Assembly: GCA_964497615.1 (NCBI GenBank)
Contig: CAZCEC010000058.1
Coordinates: 1-41,682, forward strand
Direction of reading: 5' to 3'
Source: CAZCEC01 sp964497615
GTDB taxonomy: Bacteria > Chloroflexota > Anaerolineae > Anaerolineales > UBA6663
DNA length: 41,682 nt
How positions within the stretch are numbered: position 1 is the stretch's first letter; each line of letters opens with the position of its first letter. Positions 31,992 through 38,968 of this stretch are shown here, one piece after another. The notes beneath the pieces were generated by a model. The model made no database searches and was not told where the DNA came from. It worked only from the letters and a program-made list of their open reading frames with translations. Position numbers and translations under genes: made by a program.

Positions 31992-32035
31992 TTAGAACAA
32001 ATGTCTTGACATACTAGAACAAGTGTACTAACATA
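31992..32035 (+). promoter_or_regulatory. Strong promoter with two 22-bp tandem operator-like repeats
   Basis: TTGACA (32006-32011, perfect -35), 17 bp, TAACAT (32029-32034). Two 22-bp repeats (31992 and 32014; 17 of 22 bases equal) cover it. Each holds TAGAACA-N2-TGT; the second (32015-32030) is a near palindrome, TAGAACA-AG-TGTACTA. The pattern is like LexA-type boxes (AGAACA-N2-TGTTCT) but the second half-sites are imperfect, so the regulator is not certain. Next gene ATG is 64 bp downstream with GGAGGT before it. Confidence 0.75.
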
Positions 32036-32097
32036 CCCTTACCGCCTTGAATTGTAGGTAGACGGGCCGGGATTACTATTCGCAGCCGGAGGTAAAC

Positions 32098-33027
32098 ATG
32101 GTCAGTGCAGAAGCAGCCGGTCACACTTACGACCCGGTCCCTGGTGATGGTGGCAGGGCGGTGGAGGCATTCAGCATGAAACGCGGGTTGGTATTCGGCG
32201 GCATCATCATCGCCGCGATGCTGTCCTTTGAGTTGTTTAACTACACCACAACCGACTTTGCCCTGACGAACCTGCTAGGCGATCTGCGGTTCGCGGGCCT
32301 GCGCTGGGCGACGATCCTGGCGATTGCGTTCTGCGGGATGGACTTCGCCGGCATCGCGCGGCTGTTCACGCCCGCCCGCCACGCCAAGGAACGCTCCGAG
32401 GTGTGGTATCTGCTGGCGGCCTGGTTCCTGGCGGCCACCATGAACGCCATGCTCACCTGGTGGGGCGTTTCGCTGGCGCTGCTGACGCACGCCGGGCTGG
32501 GCAACGAAATCCTCAGCCGCGACACCCTGCTGGCGGTCGTGCCGGTGTTCGTGGCGGTCCTGGTCTGGCTCATCCGCATCCTGCTCATCGGGCTGCTCTC
32601 GATGGCGGGTGACCGGCTGTTCAGCTTCGTGGAAGACAGCCTGCGCGCCGACGAGGCCGAGGCGGAGTTGGAGGCGGACCTGCCCGCCCCCCTGCCCCAG
32701 GTGCGCGCCCCCGCGCCCGCCCCTGCCCGCTACGCTGGGCCGCCCACCGCGGCCTGGGCCGGCGCGCAGCGCCCGGTGAACGTCACCAACGCCCCCCGCG
32801 CCGCGCGGGTGATCGGCAACGCGGCGGAGGATGGCGGCACGGCGCGCCCTGCCACCGTGGCCGAGCGGCATGGCTATGGGCGCTTCGCCCAACCCAACCG
32901 GGCGGTCAAGCCGCCGCCCCCGCCGGCCGCCCTCGTGCGCCCCGCGCCCAAGCCTTCGGCCCAGCCGGTGCGGGCCGGCAATGGCAACGGCCACGGCCAA
33001 GACACCGAATTCGACTTCGACGACTAA
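32098..33027 (+). CDS. Four-helix membrane protein with long Ala/Pro-rich tail, unknown function
   Basis: A 309-residue protein. Helices at about residues 29-48 (LVFGGIIIAAMLSFELF), 70-85 (ATILAIAFCGMDFAGIA), 102-125 and 142-165, followed by a cytoplasmic tail rich in Ala, Pro, Arg and ending TEFDFDD. The tail has low complexity, likely flexible. GGAGGT precedes ATG 32098. The next gene, 12 bp on, codes for a lytic transglycosylase, and such pairs occur near cell-wall-crossing apparatus, for example conjugation or secretion; that link is inference. Regulated by the strong promoter with tandem repeats upstream. Confidence 0.7.
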   Translation: MVSAEAAGHTYDPVPGDGGRAVEAFSMKRGLVFGGIIIAAMLSFELFNYTTTDFALTNLLGDLRFAGLRWATILAIAFCGMDFAGIARLFTPARHAKERSEVWYLLAAWFLAATMNAMLTWWGVSLALLTHAGLGNEILSRDTLLAVVPVFVAVLVWLIRILLIGLLSMAGDRLFSFVEDSLRADEAEAELEADLPAPLPQVRAPAPAPARYAGPPTAAWAGAQRPVNVTNAPRAARVIGNAAEDGGTARPATVAERHGYGRFAQPNRAVKPPPPPAALVRPAPKPSAQPVRAGNGNGHGQDTEFDFDD

Positions 33028-33039
33028 AGGTCCCTTCCC

Positions 33040-33756
33040 ATGTCACAGCGAATGATTATCCGGCTTATCCCGGTCAATATCTTCATCCTGTCGCTCTTGG
33101 CCGGCTGGCTGGCCATCGGCGCGGTGCGCGCGCTCATCAACGACGCGCCCGCGCTGATCCAGGTGGGCGGCGCCACGGCCAGCGATCAGTCTGTGCCTGT
33201 GGCCGCCGCCGCGGCCGCCGTGGCCGCAGGCGACCTGGAGGCGGCGGCGGCCGCGGCCGGGTTGTCGCCGGTCTTCACACGCGAAGTGAAGTACTGGGCG
33301 CCGCAGATTTCGGCCTGGGCCGCGAAATATCAGCTTGACCCGAACCTGGTGGCGACCGTCATGCAGATCGAGTCCTGCGGCGCGCCGGGGGTGGTGTCCA
33401 GCGCGGGGGCGCAGGGGCTGTTCCAGGTGATGCCCTTCCACTTTACCGAGGGCGAGAGCATGCAGGACCCGGACACGAACGCGGCGCGCGGCATGGCCTA
33501 CCTGGCCCTGGGCTTGCAGCGCGCGGCCGGCAACGTGGGGCTGGCACTGGCCGGCTACAACGGCGGCCACAGCCAGATCGGCAAGGATAGCTCCCTGTGG
33601 CCGGCGCAGACCCAGCGCTACTGGTATTGGGGCACGGGCATCTACGACGAAGCCAAGGCCGGCACGGCGGCGAGCACGCGCTTGCAGGAGTGGCTGAACG
33701 CGGGCGGCGCCAGCCTGTGCCGGACGGCGGCGACGCAGATCGGGCTGGCGCAGTAA
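33040..33756 (+). CDS. Lytic transglycosylase, SLT (GH23-like) domain
   Basis: A 238-residue enzyme with an N-terminal anchor helix (LIPVNIFILSLLAGWLAIGAV) and an Ala-rich linker, then the lysozyme-like domain: YQLDPNLVATVMQIESCG with catalytic E111, SSAGAQGLFQVMPFHF and NVGLALAGYNGG. It cuts peptidoglycan strands from outside the membrane. The same transcript as the four-helix membrane protein is very likely (12-bp gap). A role in making holes for an envelope machine is possible. Confidence 0.93.
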   Translation: MSQRMIIRLIPVNIFILSLLAGWLAIGAVRALINDAPALIQVGGATASDQSVPVAAAAAAVAAGDLEAAAAAAGLSPVFTREVKYWAPQISAWAAKYQLDPNLVATVMQIESCGAPGVVSSAGAQGLFQVMPFHFTEGESMQDPDTNAARGMAYLALGLQRAAGNVGLALAGYNGGHSQIGKDSSLWPAQTQRYWYWGTGIYDEAKAGTAASTRLQEWLNAGGASLCRTAATQIGLAQ

Positions 33757-33923
33757 CGGCCGTGGTCCGGGGAGCGATGAGCGGGGAGCGTGGCGTGCTC
33801 CAGCGGCGCGGATTGTCGCGCACAGCGCGGTGGAATGACGGGTCCGCGGGGGCAGCGGATTGGCCCGGCCACTCCGGGCCCGGCCCCCGCCAGTGGGACA
33901 CGGAGGCCGGCGTGCACGAGGCC

Positions 33924-34457
33924 ATGACTAAGACACGGCTGGTGGCGATGCTGCAAGCAGCGCGCGCCGAGTGGGAGGCCGCGCTGAGGGCGGTGCCAGA
34001 ACCGCGCCTGTGCGAGCCCGGCGCCGCGGGCGCGTGGTCGGTCAAGGACATCATCGTGCAGTTGGCCTACCACGAACAGTGGTATGCGGACCGGCTGGAC
34101 GAGGCGCTGCGGGGCGAGGCCTATGCGCCCTGCGCGATGGACGCACTGGCGGGGGAGAGTCTCAGCCAGCTGCTCTACCGGCAGCACCGCCACCGCCCGC
34201 TGGCAGATGTGCTGGCCGAGGCGCACTACAGCTTCCGGCGGCTGCTGCGGGCGGTGGAGGCGCACAGCGAGGCCTTCCTGACCCAGCCGCGGGCGTTCGC
34301 GGGCGCTCCCGAAGCGGCGCCGGTGTGGCACGGCCTGCGGGGCGAGGTGTGCGGCCGGTACGAACGGCAGGGGGCCAGCTTGCGGGCCTGGCTGGAACTG
34401 GCTGGCAACCCTGGCCCGGCTGGCGGCCCCCGCTTCCCCTGCCAGGCCAAAACTTGA
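33924..34457 (+). CDS. ClbS/DfsB-like four-helix DinB-superfamily protein
   Basis: A 177-residue protein with the ClbS/DfsB (DUF1706) pattern: TRLVAMLQAARAEWEAALRAVPE, then GAWSVKDIIVQLAYHEQWYADRLDEAL, and a helix SFRRLLRAVEAHSEAFL with WHGLRGEVCGRYERQGASLRAWLEL near its end. Characterised members protect against colibactin or act as four-helix cyclopropane hydrolases or simple DinB-type proteins; a general protective role is inferred. ATG 33924 is the natural start. The gene is followed by a 630-bp repetitive gap. Confidence 0.78.
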   Translation: MTKTRLVAMLQAARAEWEAALRAVPEPRLCEPGAAGAWSVKDIIVQLAYHEQWYADRLDEALRGEAYAPCAMDALAGESLSQLLYRQHRHRPLADVLAEAHYSFRRLLRAVEAHSEAFLTQPRAFAGAPEAAPVWHGLRGEVCGRYERQGASLRAWLELAGNPGPAGGPRFPCQAKT

Positions 34458-34474
34458 CGCGAAATCAAGGCACG

Positions 34475-34588
34475 CTGGCAATCCTGGCAACGCTGGCAAT
34501 CCTGGCAATCATTCAGCCCGCCCTCCTGGCACCTGTCCGGCCGCTGGCAATCCTGGCAATCCTGGCAACGCTGGCAACGCTGGCAATG
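34475..34588. repeat. Nine-bp tandem repeat (CTGGCAAYS), 4 and 5 units in a 78-bp duplication
   Basis: Units start at 34475, 34484, 34493, 34502 and again at 34544, 34553, 34562, 34571, 34580, each exactly 9 bp apart. Both blocks are followed by ATTCAGCCCG (34511 and 34589), so a 78-bp unit has been duplicated and has diverged. Confidence 0.95.
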
Positions 34589-34903
34589 ATTCAGCCCGCG
34601 CCCCCTGGCGCCTATCCGGCCACCGGCATCGCTTCCGCACGTGCCCCTGGGCGCGGCCCGCTCCGCTGGTCGCGCACGCACCGCACCGGCCATAACCGAA
34701 GGCTGGCCAGGCCTTCTCGCCACGAACTGAGCCCGCCGATCACAGTCGTCATTCCGAGGCGTCTGACTGCCCCCGCCGAATCTTGGGATACGTTTCTCTT
34801 TAGTGGCAGCCTCCGTTTTTCGCCTGGCCTTAGCCTGCGTAGGCAGGTTTTGGGCCTTAGTTGCCGCGGTTTAAACCGCCAGACACCGGGCTGGCCACGA
34901 ACG

Positions 34904-35024
34904 GGATACTGCTGGCGAATTGGCAAAGCGTCCTGCGTCCCTGGAGAGGGACGCGGTGGCCGCAGGCCTTTAGGCGCGAATTCCATTCGCCAGCCCTGGC
35001 GGACCGAATTCGCCAGCAGTATCC
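34904..35024. repeat. Element with perfect 18-bp inverted ends that encloses repeat copy 5
   Basis: Ends GGATACTGCTGGCGAATT (34904-34921) and its exact reverse complement (35007-35024). Repeat copy 5 lies between. Total 121 bp. The perfect ends mean a recent or selected structure. Confidence 0.9.
34932..34995 (-). repeat. Dispersed structured repeat, copy 5 of 5 (reverse orientation)
   Basis: On the minus strand it has apical stem GCGTCCCT/AGGGACGC with loop CTCC. It lies about 90 bp beyond the stop of the minus-strand histidine kinase, so again downstream of a gene in its direction. Confidence 0.9.
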
Positions 35025-35087
35025 AACGGGAGAGGCACCCGCCTCTTGGCGGGCGTTGCCGAGGAATCTTGGTTTTGTTAGCCGGCC

Positions 35088-36551
35088 TTAGCCGCTGGTT
35101 TTGCGGGCAGCCTGGGGGATGGTGAGATTGGGGCGGGTGTCGGTGAGGCGGGCGCTCTCGGCGGCGCGGTTGGGGGCCAGCGGCAGCCACACGCTAAACG
35201 TTGAGCCGCGCCCGGTGGCCCCATCAGAGGCAGCCTCGATGCGGCCGCCATGCACCAGGGCGATGCGCTGGGCGATGGCCAGCCCCAGCCCCGCGCCGCC
35301 CTGCGAGCGGGTGCGGGCCTTGTCCACGCGGTAGAAGCGCTCGAAGATGTGCGGCAGTTCATCGGGGGGGATGCCGGCGCCGGTGTCGGCGACCACCAGC
35401 CGCGCCCAGCCCTCGGCCGGGCGCGTCAGGCCCAGCGACACGCGCCCGCCCTCCGGCGTGAACTTGACCGCATTGCTCACCAGATTCAACAGCAATTGCT
35501 TCAGCCGGTCCCGGTCGCCCAGCACCACCGCCTGGTCAATCTCGCCGATGCCCAACTGCACGCCCCCAGCCAGCACCTGGCTCTCGCGGAAGACCTCCAG
35601 CAGCAGTGTATCCAACTCAACTGGCTCGCGGGCCAGGGGCAGCGTCCCCGCGTCGCTCTGGGCCAGCAGCAGCAGGTCGTACACCAGCCGGCTCATGCGC
35701 TCGGTCTCCGACTGGATCGCGTCGAGCGAGTCGGTATCGGCCCCGCCCATGCGGCGCAATAAGTCCACGTTGCCGCGGATGGTGGTCAGCGGCGTGCGCA
35801 GTTCGTGCGACACGTCGGCCAGGAAGCGGCGTTGGGCATTGAACAGGCGCTCCAGGCGCTCCAGGGTCAGGTTGAAGGCCTGGGCCAGCCGGCCCACCTC
35901 GTCGTTGGCCAGCCCTTCCAGCGGGATGCGGCGTGCGAGGTCGTCGGCGCGCGCGATGCGCGCAGCCGTTTCCGTGATGGTGTCGAGCGGGCGCAGGGCG
36001 CGGTTGGCCGAGAGCCAGCCCACGACGGCCGCCAACAGCACCGCCGCCACGCCGCCCGAGACCAGCACCAGCAGCAAGGCGTTCTGGGCCTGGTCCACCT
36101 GATTGAGGGATTGAGCCGCCTGGACATAGCCGATCACCTGGCCCTCGGTGAGGATGATGGGCTGGGTGACGACGCGCATGTGCGAACCATCGATGACCAT
36201 GTCGCGCTGCGAGCCGCCCTCCCGGTTGAGGGCGTTGCGGTCCAGCGGCTGGCGCAGGCGGAGGTTCTCCGAATTGGCCACCCAGGTTCCGTCGGCGCGC
36301 CACACCTGCACGTAGATGCTGGAAGCGCCAAAGCGGTCCAGCTCCTCCTGCGGGATGACGAGGAATTGCACATCCAGCACAGGCCGGAGTTGGCTGGTGT
36401 TGATGATCTCTTCGGCGGTGCCGCGCAGCCGGTCGTCAATCTGGCGGACCAGGAAGAAGCCGGTCAGCCCGTACACCACCATCCCAAACAGGGCGATGAT
36501 GACGGCCAGCACGGCCGAGTACCACAGGGTCAGCCGGAGGCGAAGGGTCAA
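35088..36551 (-). CDS. Membrane sensor histidine kinase with HAMP domain
   Basis: A 487-residue orthodox sensor. Two membrane helices (about residues 10-33 and 158-182) border a 125-residue extracytoplasmic sensor region; then HAMP (NRALRPLDTITETAARIARADDL), HisKA box DVSHELRTPLTTIRGN with H249 and a full HATPase domain (NLVSNAVKFTP, DTGAGIPPDELPHIFERFYR, GGAGLGLAIAQ). Its regulator is the next gene upstream, 129 bp away; between the two lie four evenly spaced CTCA sites that the regulator may bind. Confidence 0.95.
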   Translation of the reverse strand: MTLRLRLTLWYSAVLAVIIALFGMVVYGLTGFFLVRQIDDRLRGTAEEIINTSQLRPVLDVQFLVIPQEELDRFGASSIYVQVWRADGTWVANSENLRLRQPLDRNALNREGGSQRDMVIDGSHMRVVTQPIILTEGQVIGYVQAAQSLNQVDQAQNALLLVLVSGGVAAVLLAAVVGWLSANRALRPLDTITETAARIARADDLARRIPLEGLANDEVGRLAQAFNLTLERLERLFNAQRRFLADVSHELRTPLTTIRGNVDLLRRMGGADTDSLDAIQSETERMSRLVYDLLLLAQSDAGTLPLAREPVELDTLLLEVFRESQVLAGGVQLGIGEIDQAVVLGDRDRLKQLLLNLVSNAVKFTPEGGRVSLGLTRPAEGWARLVVADTGAGIPPDELPHIFERFYRVDKARTRSQGGAGLGLAIAQRIALVHGGRIEAASDGATGRGSTFSVWLPLAPNRAAESARLTDTRPNLTIPQAARKTSG

Positions 36552-36640
36552 CGGAAAGTGGTGGATGGAGCGCTCCGGACCGGTTGGCGCACGCGCTGAT
36601 CAACCGCAACCGGGCCTGAGCCTATCATCCCCCCGAGAAT

Positions 36641-36680
36641 TGAGATGGGTATGAGCCGCGCGTGAGCACGGTATGAGAGG
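36641..36680 (-). promoter_or_regulatory. Four direct repeats CTCA spaced 11 bp, likely response-regulator box
   Basis: On the minus strand CTCA starts at 36677, 36666, 36655 and 36644 (as TGAG at 36641, 36652, 36663, 36674 on the plus strand), each exactly 11 bp apart. Two of the four extend to CTCATACC. Eleven-bp direct repeats are the usual footprint of OmpR/PhoB-type regulators, and the upstream gene is one. The sites lie just after its stop codon, before the kinase gene. Confidence 0.7.
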
Positions 36681-37355
36681 CTAATCCTCCCGCAGCACGT
36701 AGCCCACGCCGCGCACGGTGTGCACCAGGCGCGCCTCGCCGGCCGCCTCGGTCTTCTGGCGCAGGTAGCGCACGTACACCTCGATGATGTTGCTCTCGCC
36801 GCCAAAGTCGTAGCCCCACACGCGGTCAAAGATCACCTCGCGGGTGAGCACCTGGCGCGGGTGGCGCATAAACAGCTCCAGCAGCTCATATTCCTTGGCA
36901 GTCAGGTCAATGGCGCGCTCGCCGCGGAAGGCCTGGCGGGTGCCGGTGTCCAGGCTGAGGTTGGCGAACTTGAGCACCTCGGGCGAGGCGGGCACGGCGC
37001 GGCGTAATAAGGCGCGCAGCCGGGCCAGCAGCTCGTCAAATGCAAACGGCTTGACCAGATAGTCGTCGGCGCCCGCATCCAGGCCCATCACCCGGTCGCC
37101 GACGGTGTCCTTGGCGGTGAGCATGAGGATGGGCACCGGGCCGGCGGCGCGCAGGCGGCGGCACACTTCCAGCCCGTCCATGCCGGGCAGCATCCAGTCG
37201 AGGATGACGATATCGGGCGGGTTTTCGCGGGCCAGGGCCAGGCCGGCGGGGCCGTCGGCGGCCACGTCCACGCGGTACTTCTCGTAGGCCAGCCCGCGCT
37301 GGAGGAATTGGCGGATGCGGTCTTCGTCTTCGATGACCAAAACTCGGTTGTTCAT
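36681..37355 (-). CDS. OmpR/PhoB-family response regulator
   Basis: A 224-residue regulator: receiver domain with phospho-acceptor D53 (VILDWMLPG), acidic pair in VIEDEDRI, T80 and K102 (YLVKPF), then a winged-helix domain ending VRYLRQKTEAAGEARLVHTVRGVGYVLRED. Pairs with the following kinase gene. The recognition helix (ESNIIEVYVRYLRQK) is of MprA/MtrA style. TATGAT 8-10 bp before ATG suggests a near-leaderless transcript. The target is likely its own operon through the CTCA repeats. Confidence 0.95.
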   Translation of the reverse strand: MNNRVLVIEDEDRIRQFLQRGLAYEKYRVDVAADGPAGLALARENPPDIVILDWMLPGMDGLEVCRRLRAAGPVPILMLTAKDTVGDRVMGLDAGADDYLVKPFAFDELLARLRALLRRAVPASPEVLKFANLSLDTGTRQAFRGERAIDLTAKEYELLELFMRHPRQVLTREVIFDRVWGYDFGGESNIIEVYVRYLRQKTEAAGEARLVHTVRGVGYVLRED

Positions 37356-37379
37356 AGGGAAATCATAGCATAGAACGGA

Positions 37380-37421
37380 CCTACCCCCCTACCCCCTCCC
37401 TACAAGGGAAGAGGGAGATAT
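37380..37421. repeat. Small palindromic repeat, copy at 37.4 kb
   Basis: Relative of the block at 6101-6142, with CTCCCT/AGGGAAGAGGG-type arms and substitutions at several places. Confidence 0.55.
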
Positions 37422-37559
37422 CGCCCTGGCCCGTTTCTGAATTCAAAGGGACGACCTACCCCCGGCCAGTCTCTGAATGCGAAGGGGAAGGCTTCCGCCT
37501 CGGGCCCATCCCAACAAGGGAAGGGCGCGGTTGCTCACTGCCTGCTTCCGGAACAAGAA

Positions 37560-37598
37560 GCGGGGGCCGAGGAGAACGGCGCTCTCCTCGGCCCCCGC
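37560..37598 (-). terminator. Rho-independent terminator after rplL
   Basis: Perfect 16-bp GC-rich stem (37560-37575 with 37583-37598), 7-nt loop, then TTCTTGTTCC on the minus strand. It ends the secE-to-rplL block and explains why no rpoB follows in the transcript. Confidence 0.85.
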
Positions 37599-37613
37599 CA
37601 ATTTCCACCGGAT

Positions 37614-37669
37614 CTGCCAGGTCTTCACTGGCTCGCCCGACGGACGAGCCGCCTCGCGAGGCCTGGCAG
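37614..37669. repeat. Branched palindrome next to rplL
   Basis: Outer arms CTGCCAGG/CCTGGCAG (37614-37621, 37662-37669) and an inner GGCTCG/CGAGCC hairpin. It lies between the rplL stop and the main terminator. Could add to termination or 3' end protection. Confidence 0.5.
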
Positions 37670-37700
37670 GTCTAGGGCGGGTAGGCGAATTGCAGGCGCG

Positions 37701-38090
37701 TTAGGCCAGATCGACGGTGGCGCCCGCCTCGGCCAGCTTCTTCTTGGCCTCTTCGGCGGCGTCCTTGGCCACGGCTTCCAGCACCTTGGCGTTGGCGGTC
37801 TCGGCCAGGTCCTTGGCCTCCTTGAGGCCCAGGTTGGTGAGCTGGCGGATGACCTTGATCACCTCGATCTTCTTGGCGCCCACGTCCTTGAGGATGACAT
37901 CGAACTCGGTCTTCTCCTCGACGGGCGCGGCGGCCGCGGCGGCGCCGCCGCCGGCCATGGGCATGGCCGCCATCGCCACGGGCGCGGCGGCGGAAACGCC
38001 CCACTTCTCTTCCAGCATCTTCGTCAGCTCGGCGGCTTCGAGCACGGTCAGGGTGCTCAGTTCGTCCACGAGCTTGGTCAAATCAGCCAT
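37701..38090 (-). CDS. rplL: 50S ribosomal protein L7/L12
   Basis: A 129-residue stalk protein: N-terminal dimerisation helix pair (LTKLVDELSTLTVLEAAELTKMLEEKWGV), Ala-rich hinge (AAAAAAPVEEKTEFDVILKD) and C-terminal factor-binding domain with KKIEVIKVIRQLTNLGLKEAKDL. Binds L10 as two or three dimers and recruits translation factors. AAGGAG lies 7 bp before ATG. It follows rplJ after 62 bp. Last gene of the block, followed by a terminator. Confidence 0.98.
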   Translation of the reverse strand: MADLTKLVDELSTLTVLEAAELTKMLEEKWGVSAAAPVAMAAMPMAGGGAAAAAAPVEEKTEFDVILKDVGAKKIEVIKVIRQLTNLGLKEAKDLAETANAKVLEAVAKDAAEEAKKKLAEAGATVDLA

Positions 38091-38152
38091 TGCGTAATCT
38101 CCTTTAGATCACAGGCCGGCCGGGGCCGGCGAACAGTCGGTCAGTATTCAGA

Positions 38153-38701
38153 TCAGGCGTTGGCGCCGGCTTCGGCCGGCACGGCTTCCTTATCGGCGTA
38201 GGCCTTGACGACGTTGACCACCTGGCGGACGCCTGCGGCGATGGCGCCAGTGAGGCGCGAGGCCGGCGCGGCCAGCAGGCCCAGCAGTTGGGCGCGCACC
38301 ACCGGCATCGGCGGCAGTTCGGCCAGCGCGGCCACTTCGGCGGGGCTGAGGGCCTTGCTGCCCAACAGGCCGCCTTTCACCTTGACGAACTCGTTCTCCT
38401 TGGCGTAGGCCGTCAGCGCCTTGGCCACGCCGGGCAGATCGGAGAACGCGAAGCCGATGGCGGTCGTCTGGGTGAAGAGGTCGTCGGGCGCGGGGCGGCC
38501 GGCGGCGGCCAGGGCGCGGCGGGCCAGGGTGTTCTTGACGACGTGCAACTCCCCGGACGCCTCGCGCACCTTGCCGCGCAGCGGGTCCATGCCCTTCATG
38601 TTCAGGCCGCGATACTCGATCAGGATCAGGCCCTCGCTCTTCGCGATCAGCTCCCCGTACTCCTGGAGCAGTTCCTCTTTGCGTTCTTTCTTAATTGCCA
38701 A
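38153..38701 (-). CDS. rplJ: 50S ribosomal protein L10, TTG start
   Basis: A 182-residue stalk base protein. The true start is TTG at 38701: AIKKERKEELLQEYGELIAKSEGLILIEYRGL is the known L10 opening and GGAAGGAGGTG stands 8 bp before it. A longer frame reading over the leader is not used. Later parts, LHVVKNTLARRAL, GFAFSDLPGVAKALTAYAKE and VKGGLLGSKAL, are typical. A control leader precedes it. Confidence 0.97.
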   Translation of the reverse strand: MAIKKERKEELLQEYGELIAKSEGLILIEYRGLNMKGMDPLRGKVREASGELHVVKNTLARRALAAAGRPAPDDLFTQTTAIGFAFSDLPGVAKALTAYAKENEFVKVKGGLLGSKALSPAEVAALAELPPMPVVRAQLLGLLAAPASRLTGAIAAGVRQVVNVVKAYADKEAVPAEAGANA

Positions 38702-38707
38702 TTGTGT

Positions 38708-38727
38708 TTCACCTCCTTCCAGGTGAA
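38708..38727 (-). promoter_or_regulatory. Hairpin that hides the rplJ ribosome binding site
   Basis: TTCACCT pairs with AGGTGAA around a 6-nt loop GGAAGG; the strong Shine-Dalgarno AGGAGGTG is in the loop and 3' arm. Opening it would permit translation from TTG 38701. Confidence 0.6.
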
Positions 38728-38738
38728 GGTTCCAGTAC

Positions 38739-38873
38739 AAAAACAAAGTCTTTGCCGATGGGCCGGGGCGTTCCTGGGAACGCCCCTGCCGAGACAAAGA
38801 CTTTACAGCGCTCAGTGGTAGTGCTGCCGCGCCGGCCGCTCACGCGGCTGGCGGTGGTCTTCACCTCGGCAGG
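38739..38873 (-). promoter_or_regulatory. L10 leader with alternative antiterminator and terminator stems
   Basis: Stem A:B pairs CCTGCCGAG (38865-38873) with CTCGGCAGG (38785-38793). The terminator stem pairs AAAGTCTTTG (38795-38804) with CAAAGACTTT (38745-38754), followed by GTTTTT; inside sits a further hairpin GGGGCGTTCC/GGAACGCCCC (38765-38786). Because the arms cross, A:B and the terminator probably cannot both form. This matches the Rfam L10 leader concept of r-protein feedback on rplJL. Confidence 0.85.
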
Positions 38874-38968
38874 ACTTATGGGGCGAACGCCCCAGCCGGC
38901 TGTCTGTGGCGAAGCTCGATTGTTGCGCCGGGCCGCCCGGTTGAGCGGCCCAGCGGAAATCACAACAG

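Larger units (their letters stand above)
34458..35087. other. 630-bp repeat-rich gap between convergent genes
   Basis: Holds the 9-bp tandem repeats (34475-34588), a perfect 14-bp palindrome GCGGTTTAAACCGC near 34866, and the inverted-ended element 34904-35024 with repeat copy 5. No open frame of merit. Confidence 0.8.
37356..37700. other. 345-bp gap with terminator and repeats
   Basis: Holds a copy of the CCCTCCCT-type repeat (37380-37421), the rplL terminator (37560-37598) and a branched palindrome (37614-37669). No gene. Confidence 0.8.

Noticed and set aside
34473..34620. CRISPR-like array
   Set aside because: The 9-bp units are contiguous, without unique spacers of equal length.
38709..38963. 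84-codon minus frame in the rplJ leader
   Set aside because: Lies over the L10 leader stems and terminator; protein composition of a non-coding translation.
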